A DNA stretch of 34,465 bases from Acidobacteriaceae bacterium (lineage in GTDB: Bacteria; Acidobacteriota; Terriglobia; Terriglobales; Acidobacteriaceae): assembly GCA_031296325.1 (NCBI GenBank), contig JARLFY010000039.1, positions 1 through 34,465 of the forward strand, written 5' to 3'. Shown here one piece after another: positions 8,319 to 17,957 of this stretch (within the stretch, counting starts at the first letter, position 1; every line of letters starts with the position of its first letter). The notes below the pieces were generated by a model. The model ran no database searches and was not told where the DNA came from. It saw nothing but the letters and a program-made list of their open reading frames with translations. Position numbers and translations under genes: made by a program.

Positions 8319-9035
8319 CTAAAAGATTGAATCCAGCCAGAGACGCCAGAATCTTGCCGCAGCCTCTGCCAGCGCGGGAGCGTGGCTTTGCGCGGCAGAT
8401 CGCAGCGTTGTGGGAGAGATTTCGCGATGGCTCAACTCGCAGGCGTGGCCTACATACCAACGCTCCAATCCCCGCTCTGTCACCTCGGGATGAAACTGCA
8501 AGCCAAGCGCGAAGTTGTCCACCGTAAACGCCTGATTGCGGTATAGTTCCGTGCTTGCCAAGTGGGCCGATCCCGGGGGCGGATCGAAGGTGTCTCCGTG
8601 CCAGTGAAAGAGCGATACCTCGGGAGCGAGAAGAGGAGCCAACCACTCTGGGGGATGCGGAGCGTTGCTGGCAGCATGAATTGGCGCCCAGCCAATCTCC
8701 GCTCCATGCGCTCCGGAGTAGACGCGCGCGCCCAGCGCCGAGGCCATCAGTTGCGCTCCCAGACAGATGCCCAGCGTTGGCTGGCGAGCCTGCAAGCGTG
8801 CCGCAATGCAGGAGATCTCGTCCTTCAGGAAGGGATAATCCAACTGGTCGTATACGCTGATGGGGCCGCCCATAACGACCAGCAGATCGCACGTCTCCGC
8901 CTGTGGCAGAGGGAAGCGCGCCGTGGCAACCTCGACCGTCTCGATAGAAAAGTCACGCTCGCGCAGAGGCAATTCGAGGGATCCGAGATCCTCAAAGGCG
9001 ACGTGGCTGAGTACCAGAGCGTGGCGAAGATTCAT
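8319..9035 (-). CDS. Class I glutamine amidotransferase (GMP synthase-type GATase domain protein)
   Basis: About 238 residues, a stand-alone GATase1 domain. The nucleophile elbow GICLGAQ places the catalytic Cys at about 91. The partner His and Glu lie in LQFHPEV (about 180-185), and the VVMGGP oxyanion-strand motif is near 53-58. Relatives include YfeJ-like and gamma-glutamyl-hydrolase-like proteins; the synthase partner or true substrate is not shown. The frame is open to a TTG at 9053, but ATG 9035 has GAGG eight bases upstream and is preferred. It follows secA on the same strand with a short gap and may be read through from it. Confidence 0.83.
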   Translation of the reverse strand: MNLRHALVLSHVAFEDLGSLELPLRERDFSIETVEVATARFPLPQAETCDLLVVMGGPISVYDQLDYPFLKDEISCIAARLQARQPTLGICLGAQLMASALGARVYSGAHGAEIGWAPIHAASNAPHPPEWLAPLLAPEVSLFHWHGDTFDPPPGSAHLASTELYRNQAFTVDNFALGLQFHPEVTERGLERWYVGHACELSHREISPTTLRSAAQSHAPALAEAAARFWRLWLDSIF

Positions 9036-9072
9036 CTTTGCAGCCTCGGACAAGAGGCGTCAGACTCAATGT

Positions 9073-12000
9073 TTACGCCTGTACGCCGTGGCATTTTTTG
9101 TACTTTTTGCCGGAACCGCAGGGGCAGAGGTCGTTGCGGCCGACCTTTTCACCTGTGACGCGCTGGGCGGGAGTGGCTGCTCCGTCTCCTGCTCCTGCTG
9201 CGCGGGCCTGTTCCAACTCGCGCTTCTTCTTGCGTTGGAACTCCTTTTCCAGCTCGTCAATGGTCGTCGACGGGGCGCGGGTGTGAATGGGGATAGGCTC
9301 GTGTTGCTCGTGCTCGTGCTCATGCTCGGCGGGAGGCAGGGGAAGCGCAGCTTGTTGCGCCTCTGCCAGAGCGCGGGCATTCTGTGCGGCCTGCATCTGC
9401 TCGGGAGACTCGATGGGCGTGCCATCGGGTCCGATGATCTGCATGCGGAAGAGGTGGCGCGCAGTGTCCTGCTGGAACTGGAGCATCATCTGCTCGAACA
9501 TCTCGAAGGACTCGCGCTTGTAGGCGACCAGCGGATCCTGCTGCGCATAGCCGCGTAGACCGATGCCTTCCTTCAAGTGATCCATCGCCAGCAGGTGATC
9601 CTTCCACAGGCCGTCGAGTACCGAGAGCATGACGATGCGTTCGTGGTAGCGCAGGGCGGGTGCGCCGAGAATTTGCTCCTTGACGTCGTAGCGGGCGCGG
9701 ATGGCTGCGAAGATTGCCTCGCCCAGTTCGTGGCGATTGAGCAGCGCCGCGTCGAGAGCGTCTGGACCTTCGTTCAGCTTGATGCCGAAGATGTCGTAGA
9801 TCTGGTTGAAGATAGCGGTAAGGTTCCACTCCTCGGCGTGTTGTTTGGCCGGAGCAAACTCGTCGAGAATATTCGACAGGATGGTGGAGACGTAGTCCTC
9901 CGAGATAAGTTGCTTCTGGTCGACTCCCTCCATCAACTGCCTGCGCAGTCCGTAAACCGCCTCGCGCTGCTTGTTCATCACGTCGTCGTACTCGAGGACG
10001 TGTTTGCGGGACTCGAAGTTCTGCGACTCGACGGCCTTCTGCGCGGCCTCGATGCGGTTGGAGATCATGCGGCTCTCGATGGGGACGCCCTCTTCCATGC
10101 CGAGACGCTGGAGCAGCGGGCCGACCCAGTCGCGCGCGAAGATGCGCATCAGGTCATCTTCCAGTGAGAGGAAGAAGCGCGAGCTGCCGGGGTCGCCCTG
10201 ACGTCCGGCGCGACCGCGAAGCTGATTGTCCACGCGGCGCGATTCGTGGCGTTCGGTGCCAAGAATGTGCAGGCCTCCGGCGGCGATGACCGACTCATGC
10301 TCCTTCTGCGCGGTCTCCAGATGCGACGCGATTACCTCGTCCCAGGCCTCTTTGGTGGTCTCGAACTCCTGACTGGCGTAGTAGAAGCGAACCATGCCGG
10401 GGCCAGCGTTGGGCGAGATTGCACCCTCTGCGGCGGAGACGGCGCGGGCTCCCGCTTTCTTCACCAAGTCCTGTCGTGCCATAAACTCGGAGTTGCCGCC
10501 GAGCAGAATATCAGTTCCGCGGCCCGCCATGTTGGTGGCGATGGTGACCATGCCAAGACGTCCGGCCTGCGCAACAATCTCGGCCTCCTTCTCGTGAAAC
10601 TTGGCGTTGAGAACGACGTGGCGAACGCCCTTGCGCTTGAGAATGTCGCTGAGCAACTCGGACTTCTCGATCGACGTTGTTCCGACCAGAACGGGCTGCT
10701 TGTCCTCGTGCAGACGAGCGATCTCGTCGGCCACGGCGAAGTATTTCTCCTTCGCGGTGCGGTAGACCACGTCGGGATTCTCGATGCGCAGCATCTTGCG
10801 ATTGGTGGGGATGACGACGATCTCAAGTTTGTAGATCTTGTCGAACTCGGCTGCCTCGGTCTCGGCCGTTCCGGTCATGCCGGAGAGCTTCTTATAGAGG
10901 CGGAAGTAGTTCTGGAAGGTGATGGTGGCCAGCGTCTGATCTTCCTTGCGGATCGATACGCCTTCCTTGGCTTCGACGGCCTGATGCAGTCCGTCGGACC
11001 AGCGGCGACCGGGCATCAGACGACCCGTGAACTCGTCGACGATGATGACCTCGCCCTCTTTGACGACGTACTCCACGTCGCGCTTGTAGAGGTGATGCGC
11101 CTTGATGGCGACCTCGACGTGGTGCTTCAGATCCCAGTTCTCCGGGTCGGCGATGTTGCCGATGCCGAGCAGCTTTTCGATCTTCTCCCAGCCCTCGTCG
11201 GTGACGGTGATGGCGCGGGCCTTCTCGTCGACGACGAAGTCGCCAGTCCAGGTCTTGGTCTCCAGCGTCTCAACCAACTCGCCGGGTTCGAGATTCGGAA
11301 TGATGAGGTTGACGCGGGCGTATTTGTCCGTTGTCTGGTCTGTCGGGCCGGAGATGATCAGCGGGGTGCGCGCCTCGTCGATCAGGATGGAGTCCACCTC
11401 ATCGACGATGCAGTAGTACTGGCCGCGCTGCGACATGTCCTTCAGGTCGAACTTCATGTTGTCGCGCAGATAGTCGAAGCCAAACTCGTTGTTGGTTCCG
11501 TAGGTGATGTCTGAGCCGTAGGCCTCGCGGCGCTGCTCGTCGGAGAGGTCATGCACGATGACGCCGACGGTGAGACCGAGGAAGCCGTAGATCTTGCCCA
11601 TCCACTCGGCGTCGCGCTTGGCGAGGTAGTCGTTGACGGTGACGACGTGGACTCCGTGACCGGCCAGCGCGTTCAGATAGCAGGGAAGCGTGGCGACCAG
11701 CGTCTTGCCCTCGCCGGTCTTCATCTCGGCGATCTTGCCGGAGTGCAGCACCATGCCGCCGATCATCTGCACATCGAAGTGGCGCATCTGCACGGCGCGC
11801 AGGCCGGCCTCGCGCACCACGGCAAAGGCTTCGGGCAGGAGTGCGTCCAGAGTGGCGTTTTCCACTGCGCGAATGCGCTCGTCGGCGTCTTCGTCTGCCG
11901 GGTCGATCTTCGCTTCGGCGAGTGCGTCGGCGATGCGCTTGCGGAACTCGTCGGTCTTGGCGCGGAGCTGCTCGTCGCTGAGCGCGTGAATCGCAGGCTC

Positions 12001-12093
12001 AAGAGCGTTGATCGCGTCGACGGTAGGCAGAAGTCGCTTCACCGCACGTTCGTTACTGGTCCCAAATATTTTGGCGAGTAGATTATTCAGCAA
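9073..12093 (-). CDS. secA: Preprotein translocase ATPase SecA
   Basis: A 1006-residue motor that drives unfolded preproteins through SecYEG, larger than the roughly 900-residue Escherichia coli protein. Visible landmarks are Walker A ([14 protein letters not shown]), the DEAD-like Walker B ([20 protein letters not shown]), the preprotein cross-linking region, the second nucleotide-binding fold ([43 protein letters not shown]), the helical scaffold and wing regions, and a C-terminal SEC-C zinc-binding motif ([13 protein letters not shown]). A His/Glu-rich linker (HEHEHEQHE) precedes the C-terminal domain. Extra length comes from internal insertions and this linker. It is divergent from the DUF4136 gene across a 243-base gap. 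Confidence 0.98.
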   Translation of the reverse strand: MLNNLLAKIFGTSNERAVKRLLPTVDAINALEPAIHALSDEQLRAKTDEFRKRIADALAEAKIDPADEDADERIRAVENATLDALLPEAFAVVREAGLRAVQMRHFDVQMIGGMVLHSGKIAEMKTGEGKTLVATLPCYLNALAGHGVHVVTVNDYLAKRDAEWMGKIYGFLGLTVGVIVHDLSDEQRREAYGSDITYGTNNEFGFDYLRDNMKFDLKDMSQRGQYYCIVDEVDSILIDEARTPLIISGPTDQTTDKYARVNLIIPNLEPGELVETLETKTWTGDFVVDEKARAITVTDEGWEKIEKLLGIGNIADPENWDLKHHVEVAIKAHHLYKRDVEYVVKEGEVIIVDEFTGRLMPGRRWSDGLHQAVEAKEGVSIRKEDQTLATITFQNYFRLYKKLSGMTGTAETEAAEFDKIYKLEIVVIPTNRKMLRIENPDVVYRTAKEKYFAVADEIARLHEDKQPVLVGTTSIEKSELLSDILKRKGVRHVVLNAKFHEKEAEIVAQAGRLGMVTIATNMAGRGTDILLGGNSEFMARQDLVKKAGARAVSAAEGAISPNAGPGMVRFYYASQEFETTKEAWDEVIASHLETAQKEHESVIAAGGLHILGTERHESRRVDNQLRGRAGRQGDPGSSRFFLSLEDDLMRIFARDWVGPLLQRLGMEEGVPIESRMISNRIEAAQKAVESQNFESRKHVLEYDDVMNKQREAVYGLRRQLMEGVDQKQLISEDYVSTILSNILDEFAPAKQHAEEWNLTAIFNQIYDIFGIKLNEGPDALDAALLNRHELGEAIFAAIRARYDVKEQILGAPALRYHERIVMLSVLDGLWKDHLLAMDHLKEGIGLRGYAQQDPLVAYKRESFEMFEQMMLQFQQDTARHLFRMQIIGPDGTPIESPEQMQAAQNARALAEAQQAALPLPPAEHEHEHEQHEPIPIHTRAPSTTIDELEKEFQRKKKRELEQARAAGAGDGAATPAQRVTGEKVGRNDLCPCGSGKKYKKCHGVQA

Positions 12094-12336
12094 ACTGGGT
12101 GTCCTTCAAAGTTTCGCGGGCCTTAATGACCCAACTTCAAGTTTACGCGATGTTTGCGTTCAAGGGATGCAATGAAAGCCTTGTTCCGAAATCAACCTTC
12201 AATTTTTTATGAACATTGAGCATTAGTGCATCTTTTAACAAGTCGTTTGCGTCTTCAAGTATAGAAATTTGAATCGGATGTTGCGGCTGCTACTGACAGT
12301 GGGCCAAGCTTCATTCCCACAACTTTTGGAGGATCT

Positions 12337-12879
12337 ATGAAATCTATTGCAAAACATCTGGCATCTGCACTCTTCTGCGCGATCGTGGTCGGAGGCTCCG
12401 CTCTGGCGCAGAGCGTCAACATTGACTACGATCATACCGTCAATTTCATGAAGTTCAAGACCTATACCTGGGCACGAGTCCACGCGACCGACCCGGCGGT
12501 CGAGAACCGCATCACCATCGCCTTCAATCGCGATATGGCCAGCCGGTATATGACGGAGACCCAGTCGGGCGGCGACGTGACCATCTCCGCCGTCGAGGCA
12601 ACCAGCGACAAGCAGGAATACTCCGACTTCTATAGCGGCATCAGCAACCTGACCTGGCAGCGCGGGTGGGGTAGCGGCGGATTCATGGATGGGCAGGCCT
12701 CCTTGCAGGATCTTCAGATCGGCTCTCTGGTTATTGACATGTACGACACCAAAACTCAGAAGATCATCTGGCGGGGAGTCGTTGCCGAGCCGGTGGCCAA
12801 TGGGGTCTTGAACGTCTTGAAGGTGGATAAGGCCGTCACTCAATTGATCAACAAGTACCCGCCAAAATTCTCCAAGTAG
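12337..12879 (+). CDS. DUF4136 domain-containing exported protein
   Basis: A 180-residue protein with a Sec signal peptide (about 1-25, ending SALAQ) and no lipobox Cys at the cleavage site. The DUF4136 pattern is clear: the opening strand VNIDYDHTVNFMKFKTYTWA, a middle Gly-rich segment (QRGWGSGGF), then a strand pair around LVIDMYDTKTQKIIWRGV, and a final helix VDKAVTQLINKYPPK. This ending is typical of the family (interbacterial and acidobacterial lipoprotein-like envelope proteins). Function is unknown. The ATG is preceded by a good GGAGG about six bases upstream. A strong hairpin follows at 12987-13029. Confidence 0.87.
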   Translation: MKSIAKHLASALFCAIVVGGSALAQSVNIDYDHTVNFMKFKTYTWARVHATDPAVENRITIAFNRDMASRYMTETQSGGDVTISAVEATSDKQEYSDFYSGISNLTWQRGWGSGGFMDGQASLQDLQIGSLVIDMYDTKTQKIIWRGVVAEPVANGVLNVLKVDKAVTQLINKYPPKFSK

Positions 12880-12986
12880 GGTTGCTCCGAACTTCGCAAT
12901 CGCTATCGATCAAGATTGAAGAGCCAGGGATGACAGCTCATCCTTGGTTTATAGCAGTGAGGCATACAGCAAGGATCCGCACATAA

Positions 12987-13029
12987 AAATGACCTGCCTG
13001 TTTCCACGTGGGAGACAGGCAGGTCATTT
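12987..13029. terminator. Bidirectional intrinsic terminator
   Basis: A perfect 14-bp stem (AAATGACCTGCCTG at 12987-13000 with CAGGCAGGTCATTT at 13016-13029) around a 15-base loop. It has A-rich sequence on the left flank and a T-containing right flank, so it can serve both strands. It sits between the convergent DUF4136 and SGNH-hydrolase genes. Confidence 0.85.
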
Positions 13030-13053
13030 ATCTTTGCGACTCTGTTTTTGCGA

Positions 13054-13950
13054 TTACTTTGCGGCGCCAGGAGTCGGCGTGGGCAGTGGAATTTCAGTCT
13101 TCAGGAAGGCAACCAGCGGCGACTTGGCCTCTTCCAGAGCGATGACCACCGATTGCGCGTTCAGATCCGCTCCAACAGCGCTGGTGTGGGTATGATCCTT
13201 GGGAAAGAGCAGCGCCGTCTTCTCTGGCCCGGCCGCTTGCAGACGGTCTGCCTCGATCGTAGCCATATCGATGTAGGCGACGTGTTCGTTTTCGGAAAGC
13301 TGCTTCAGAAGCCCGTCGTAGCCCATGTCGCGCTCGACCTGCTGCACGCCGTTGGCATCCTTCGTCCACACGTTGCGAACGGTCAGAGAGAGCAGCATCG
13401 GCGTAGCTCCCTTGGCCTTGGACTCCGCGATGTACTTGCGGATGTACCAGCCGTAGGTATGAACCGTCTCCGTCTTTCCGGCCAACGGGCCGGTGATCTG
13501 CGGCACGTCCTGCGACTCGTCGCCGATGCCCTTGATGGTTCCGCGCGGCTTGTCTCCGCCCAGATCGCCAGCGTCGTTATGTCCCCATTGCAGCAACACG
13601 AAGTCGCCCGGCTTCATCTCCGCCAGCACGTTGTTCCACGATCCCTCGTTGATGAAGGTACGGCTGCTGCGTCCTGCGTGTGCGCGATTGGCTACGTTGA
13701 TCTTTTTGGGGTCGAAGTAGCGCGCCAAGTGGTCGCCCCAGCCGAGGTCGGCTCCGTTGCGCGCCGTCGAATCGCCCACAATGAAGACCGTCGGCAGCTT
13801 GCGATTGAGCGCCGGATCCTTCGGCAGATTGGTCTGCACAGGGGTGTCGGGCGGACGCGTGTCCACAGGCTTGTTTTGAGCCTGCGAAGCCAAGGTCGTG
13901 GTGAATGCGAGCAGAAGAACCGATGCAAAGCGGGACGCGGAATTTGACAT
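13054..13950 (-). CDS. SGNH-family rhamnogalacturonan acetylesterase-like hydrolase
   Basis: About 298 residues with a signal peptide (to about ASQAQ). SGNH blocks are visible: GDSTAR (nucleophile Ser at about 61), the Gly block in NRAHAGRSSRTF, the Asn block WGHNDAGD, and the C-terminal catalytic DHTHTS near the end. Together these match rhamnogalacturonan acetylesterases, which deacetylate pectin side regions outside the cytoplasm. The substrate is inferred from family only. ATG 13950 is preferred over an upstream TTG at 13956. A Pro/Thr-rich tail (PLPTPTPGAAK) ends the protein. It is divergent from the alpha/beta hydrolase gene. Confidence 0.86.
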   Translation of the reverse strand: MSNSASRFASVLLLAFTTTLASQAQNKPVDTRPPDTPVQTNLPKDPALNRKLPTVFIVGDSTARNGADLGWGDHLARYFDPKKINVANRAHAGRSSRTFINEGSWNNVLAEMKPGDFVLLQWGHNDAGDLGGDKPRGTIKGIGDESQDVPQITGPLAGKTETVHTYGWYIRKYIAESKAKGATPMLLSLTVRNVWTKDANGVQQVERDMGYDGLLKQLSENEHVAYIDMATIEADRLQAAGPEKTALLFPKDHTHTSAVGADLNAQSVVIALEEAKSPLVAFLKTEIPLPTPTPGAAK

Positions 13951-14063
13951 GAGCAAAAGCGTATCACTGGCTCTGAATAATTGTCATTCTGAACTTGTCC
14001 CGTATTTGAATTTGCTCTGTCATCCGACTAGGATTGGGACGCCGGTACTACGGAGGAAGATCG

Positions 14064-15194
14064 ATGATTAAGTTGAAATCCAGAGAAGATTTGTTCGCTG
14101 TCTTCTTGTCGTTAGCCATGGTCGCATGGAGTGCATCAACCTCTGCGCAAACTCCATCTGCTCCGCCCATGCCGGACTCTGCGGCTCCGACATGGAGCGA
14201 CGTTGCAAGCTGGGACAGCGTTCATCCGAGCATAACGAAGAACATCGTCTACGCGAATGTTCCCATTCTGCCCAATCCCAGTGCGAACGGCGATCCCGGC
14301 GTTGCAGGCGGTGGAGCGTCTACTGTTGCCAACTCGCCGAACGCGGCTCCGGGAACGATGGATCTTCATCTCGATGTGCTACAGGTCTCCTCGTCGAAGC
14401 CCACTCCGGTCGTCATTCAACTGCACGGCGGAGGTTGGATTCGCGGCTCTCGACCGAGTTCCTACAAGACCTTCAACGCGCTGCTGGCCGCAGGTATGAG
14501 CGTGGTTACGGTGGATTATCGTTTGGCCAAGGATGCTCCCGCTCCCGCCGCCATTGGAGACGTGCGCTGTGCCATGGCGTGGGTCAAGGCCAACGCCGCG
14601 AAGTATAACTTCGACCTCTCCCGCGTGGTCGTCTACGGCGCATCCGCAGGTGGGCATCTCGCACTGATGGCGGCCTACGCTCCCGCTTCGTTCAATCCGC
14701 CGGGATGCACCGACCAGCCCAAGGTTGCCGCAGTTCTCGACTTCTATGGGCCGACGAATCTCGTCGAAGGACTCAGCGAACATGGCAGTTCGGACTTTAC
14801 GCATCAATGGCTGGGCGTCGAAAAGCCGCTCTTTCCCTATGCTCCAGCCTCTGGCGCTGCGGTCACCGGCGACGGCGCGCCCGCTCTGCCAAGCTCGCGA
14901 ACTCCGCGCTGGGCTGCTCCAAACGGCGCAACGCTGGCCCGCGCTAGGCAGATGTCGCCGATGAACTACATTCACGCAGGACTTCCGCCGACCTTTATTG
15001 TTAATGGAGATCACGATGGAGCTGTCGATCCGACTCAGGACGCGCAGTTGAAGAAGGCGCTCACCGCAGCCGGAGTTCCCAACGGGCAGGACATCGTGCC
15101 GGGCGGAGGTCATGGAAACTTTTCCAAGGCCGAGTCCGACAAGGCGATGCTGCTCTGCCTCCAATTCCTCAAGGCGCAGGGCGTCCTGCAATAG
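14064..15194 (+). CDS. Exported alpha/beta hydrolase (HSL/BD-FAE-like esterase)
   Basis: About 376 residues with an N-terminal signal peptide (hydrophobic to about STSAQ). The oxyanion-hole motif HGGGW is at about 121-125, and the nucleophile elbow GASAGG at about 192-197 gives Ser194. The Asp of the triad is probably in NGDHDGAVDP and the His in GGGHGNF near the C-terminus. This is the hormone-sensitive-lipase/acetylesterase type, acting on short-chain or carbohydrate esters. GGAGG stands about six bases before ATG 14064; the frame extends to a TTG at 14034 but that start is not preferred. With the neighbouring acetylesterase it may serve plant-polymer deacetylation, which is inference. Confidence 0.86.
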   Translation: MIKLKSREDLFAVFLSLAMVAWSASTSAQTPSAPPMPDSAAPTWSDVASWDSVHPSITKNIVYANVPILPNPSANGDPGVAGGGASTVANSPNAAPGTMDLHLDVLQVSSSKPTPVVIQLHGGGWIRGSRPSSYKTFNALLAAGMSVVTVDYRLAKDAPAPAAIGDVRCAMAWVKANAAKYNFDLSRVVVYGASAGGHLALMAAYAPASFNPPGCTDQPKVAAVLDFYGPTNLVEGLSEHGSSDFTHQWLGVEKPLFPYAPASGAAVTGDGAPALPSSRTPRWAAPNGATLARARQMSPMNYIHAGLPPTFIVNGDHDGAVDPTQDAQLKKALTAAGVPNGQDIVPGGGHGNFSKAESDKAMLLCLQFLKAQGVLQ

Positions 15195-15226
15195 ATTCAG
15201 TGCAGCAATAGAACAAGGGAGAAGTC

Positions 15227-16678
15227 ATGACCATAGCAGCGGTAGAGTTTGCAAAGAACAATCAGGCGCGGTTTGTCGAAGAGTTGAAGGATCTACTGCG
15301 TATTCCTTCTATCTCGACCGATCCCGAGCGGGCGGCGGATGTGCGGCGCGCGGCGGAGTTCGTCGCGGCGGAGTTGCGGCGCATCGGCATGGAGAACGTG
15401 AAGCTGATTGAGACCTCCACGCCCGAGATTGTTCTTGCGCCCTGTGACGGCCCTGCTCAGGTGGTTTCTGCACGCGAAGGGCATCCGATGGTCTATGCGG
15501 ACTATCTCCACGCTGCTCCGGTCAACGGCAAAGCCGCAACTACCGTGCTGGTCTACGGACACTATGACGTGCAGCCGGTTGAGCCGCTGGACGAGTGGCT
15601 CTCGCCTCCGTTTGAACCCACCGAGCGCGACGGCAATATCTATGCGCGCGGCGCGGTCGACGACAAGGGCCAGATGTGGATGCACGTCAAGGCTCTGGAA
15701 TCGCTCTTCGCAACCAACGGAGGCACGCTTCCGATCAACGTCCGCGTCATTATCGAGGGCGAGGAAGAGGTCGGCGGCGAAGGCATTGCCGCCTTCGTGC
15801 GCGAACATCCCGACCAACTTCGCGCCGACGTTGCGCTGGTCTCCGACACGGAGATGTTTGCGCCCGATCTGCCCACGCTCTGCGTCGGATTGCGCGGCAT
15901 GATCTACACCGAGATCGAGGCGCGCGGCGCACGAACGGATCTGCACTCCGGCATGTACGGCGGAGCTGCGCCCAACCCGCATATCGCGCTGGCGCAGATC
16001 ATTGCGCAGCTCAAGGATTCCAACGGCCACATCTCCATCCCCGGCTTCTACGATAAGGTTGCCGCGCCCACAGCCGCCGAACTCGCTGCATGGAAGACGC
16101 TGCCCTTCGACGAGGAGCATTACCGCGAGACCGAGGTCGGCTCGATCAAGCTGACCGGCGAGGCGGGCTTCTCCGTTCTGGAACGCACCTGGGCGCGTCC
16201 CACGCTGGAGGTTCACGGCATTGCGGGAGGCTTTACCGGAGCGGGAGCGAAGACGGTGATTCCGGCGCGCGCGTTGGCCAAGATCTCCATGCGGCTGGTC
16301 CCTGACCAGACTCCCGCCGAGAGCTTCGCACTCTACAAGAAGTACGTCGAATCGATCTGCCCAGAGGGAATCACGCTCGAAGTTCGGCTGATCCACGCTG
16401 GCGATCCGGTGGTCGTCTCGACCGACAATCCCTACGTTCGCGCGGCGACCGAGGCGATGCACACGGTCTTCGCCAAGGAGACGGTCTTCGTGCGCGGGGG
16501 CGGCTCGATCCCCATCGTTGGCGACTTCATCCGCGAACTGGGTACGCCGACGCTGCTGATGGGCTTCGGTCTGCCCGACGACAATCTGCACGCGCCCAAC
16601 GAGAAGTTCCACATCGCCAACTTCCACCGCGGCATCGAATCCATTGTGCGCTTTCTATCCAGCGTCGCCGCAATCTGA
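15227..16678 (+). CDS. M20-family dipeptidase/metallopeptidase (CPG2/ArgE/DapE type)
   Basis: A 483-residue cytoplasmic di-zinc peptidase. Metal and catalytic motifs are present in order: GHYDVQP (His112, Asp114), RGAVDDKG (Asp at about 145), EGEEEVGG (about 177-184, catalytic and metal Glu), SDTEM (Asp ligand) and a late LHAPNEKF (His ligand). The lid/dimerisation domain runs from about 205 to 365, with the typical DLHSGMYGG motif. It probably cleaves dipeptides or short peptides; the precise substrate is unknown. There is a good GGGAG before ATG 15227. It starts 32 bases after the hydrolase gene and is probably co-transcribed with it. Confidence 0.92.
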   Translation: MTIAAVEFAKNNQARFVEELKDLLRIPSISTDPERAADVRRAAEFVAAELRRIGMENVKLIETSTPEIVLAPCDGPAQVVSAREGHPMVYADYLHAAPVNGKAATTVLVYGHYDVQPVEPLDEWLSPPFEPTERDGNIYARGAVDDKGQMWMHVKALESLFATNGGTLPINVRVIIEGEEEVGGEGIAAFVREHPDQLRADVALVSDTEMFAPDLPTLCVGLRGMIYTEIEARGARTDLHSGMYGGAAPNPHIALAQIIAQLKDSNGHISIPGFYDKVAAPTAAELAAWKTLPFDEEHYRETEVGSIKLTGEAGFSVLERTWARPTLEVHGIAGGFTGAGAKTVIPARALAKISMRLVPDQTPAESFALYKKYVESICPEGITLEVRLIHAGDPVVVSTDNPYVRAATEAMHTVFAKETVFVRGGGSIPIVGDFIRELGTPTLLMGFGLPDDNLHAPNEKFHIANFHRGIESIVRFLSSVAAI

Positions 16679-16696
16679 TCTGTCTTGCGGAAGCAG

Positions 16697-16719
16697 CCGC
16701 GCCGCTTGCCTGGGCGCGG
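16697..16719 (+). terminator. Possible weak terminator hairpin
   Basis: A 7-bp all-GC stem (CCGCGCC with GGCGCGG) with a 9-base loop lies just after the M20 peptidase stop. The tail (TGTTCTCGCATT) has few T residues, so termination may be weak. Confidence 0.35.
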
Positions 16720-16763
16720 TGTTCTCGCATTGCCCGCGCGAATGATGCATCATAGAAAGAATC

Positions 16764-17717
16764 ATGGCAGAGCCGGAATCGAAGCTGAATCAACGCGAGA
16801 CAGACAACGGGCAGACTCTGCCGCAAGAGGCCACGCCCTCCGATGCGATGTCCGATCTGGTCTCCGAGGTATCGCCAGCGGCGCAGGAGACGGTGCAGGA
16901 GTTCATGGACGTGGCCGCGCAGCAGAATGTTGCCGCCAATGAAGCCGTCCCGGATCGCCGCAATCGTCCCGGCCCATATATTGCCTTTGACCACGTCTTC
17001 AAGGCCTTCGCTGATCTTGTCGTGCTGGAGGACGTCAGCTTCTCCGTCCTTCCCGGCGAGACGCTCTGCATTCTGGGCCGCTCGGGCGTGGGCAAGTCGG
17101 TCGCGCTGAAGATCCTGATGGGCTTCCTCAAACCCGACAGTGGACGCATTCTGGTTGCCGGCGAGGACATCTCCCACTTTACCGAGCGCGAGATGCAGGC
17201 TGTGCGCAACAAGGTCACCATGGTCTTCCAGAACGGCGCGCTCTTTGACTCGATCACGGTCGGCGAGAACGTCGCATTTCCCCTGCGCGAGCGTCACGAC
17301 CTGGCCGAGGATCAGATTCAGCATATCGTTACAGGAATGCTGGAGATGGTCGGCGTAGCGGGCATGGAAGGGCTGCTGCCTTCGGATCTTTCCACGGGGA
17401 TGAAGCGCTCGGTGGCCATCGCGCGCGCCCTGGCCAGTCAGCCCGAGGCGATTCTCTACGACGAGCCGACGACGATGGTCGATCCGTTGATGGGCCATCT
17501 GCTGGCCGAACTGATCACGCGCCTGAAGACGCAACTACATCTGACCAGCATCGTCGTCACCCACGACATGCGCTTCGCGCGCAAGCTGGCAGACCGCATC
17601 GTCTTCCTGCATCAGGGGGCGGCGCGTTTCTTCGGCACCGTAGAAGAGATGGATCGCAGCGACGACCCCGTTCTCAGGGAGTTTCTGGAGATGGACGAAC
17701 TGGTTCTTCCTGTGTAG
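16764..17717 (+). CDS. ABC transporter ATP-binding protein, MlaF/Ttg2A-like
   Basis: A 317-residue ATPase resembling MlaF, the cytoplasmic motor of phospholipid-transport (MCE) systems. Walker A GRSGVGKS is at about 105-112, the Q-loop MVFQNGALFDSITVGENV follows, and the Walker B is AILYDEPTT; the switch His is in VTHDMRFAR. The VGENVAFPLRE phrase is typical of MlaF. Two departures are clear: the signature reads LSTGMKR instead of LSGGM, and the D-loop region reads TTMVDP instead of TTGLDP. A roughly 70-residue acidic, Gln/Glu-rich N-terminal extension precedes the ABC domain. No MlaE permease or MlaD/MCE gene is nearby, so its complex must be encoded elsewhere. There is no strong ribosome-binding site. 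Confidence 0.85.
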   Translation: MAEPESKLNQRETDNGQTLPQEATPSDAMSDLVSEVSPAAQETVQEFMDVAAQQNVAANEAVPDRRNRPGPYIAFDHVFKAFADLVVLEDVSFSVLPGETLCILGRSGVGKSVALKILMGFLKPDSGRILVAGEDISHFTEREMQAVRNKVTMVFQNGALFDSITVGENVAFPLRERHDLAEDQIQHIVTGMLEMVGVAGMEGLLPSDLSTGMKRSVAIARALASQPEAILYDEPTTMVDPLMGHLLAELITRLKTQLHLTSIVVTHDMRFARKLADRIVFLHQGAARFFGTVEEMDRSDDPVLREFLEMDELVLPV

Positions 17718-17751
17718 AGCATTTTGCGGTAATGGGGTAGATCGTGGCATC

Positions 17752-17861
17752 GCGAGCAAAAGCAGATTCCTTCGCTTCGCTACGGAATGACAAACAAATG
17801 ATGCTATGGAATGACAAGCCAGTTGGGCTACAGCGGAACGACAAGCCAGTTGGGCTACAGC
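17752..17861. repeat. Dispersed repeat copy plus 27-bp tandem repeat
   Basis: Bases 17752-17793 are a copy of the dispersed repeat (GCGAGCAAA, then AGCAGATTCC, then ACGGAATGACAA). Its tail is expanded into a tandem array: 17808-17834 and 17835-17861 are 27-base units differing at one base (GGAATGACAAGCC or GGAACGACAAGCC, then AGTTGGGCTACAGC), with a degenerate 24-base unit at 17784-17807. AGCATTTTGC at 17719 and GAAAATGC near 17868 roughly frame the region. It fills the gap between two ABC-transporter genes. Confidence 0.75.
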
Positions 17862-17957
17862 AATGCCGAAAATGCACCTCTAAAACATGTAAACTCTGCC
17901 TGAATTGCACTCTTCTGCCGAGCATGCGCTCTTCTGCACAGCGTACACTTTACGTAT

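Noticed and set aside
10246-11514. Long open frame (about 422 codons) antisense to secA
   Set aside because: It lies wholly opposite a clearly conserved secA, has low-complexity Gly/Leu/Val/Asp composition typical of a reverse-frame shadow in GC-rich DNA, and shows no recognisable domain.
15293-16627. Long open frame (about 444 codons) antisense to the M20 peptidase
   Set aside because: The sense strand carries all M20 metal motifs; the antisense product has no motifs and a shadow-like composition.
17784-17861. Short array that might be read as CRISPR-like
   Set aside because: The units are head-to-tail with no unique spacers between them and no cas genes are nearby; it is a simple tandem repeat.
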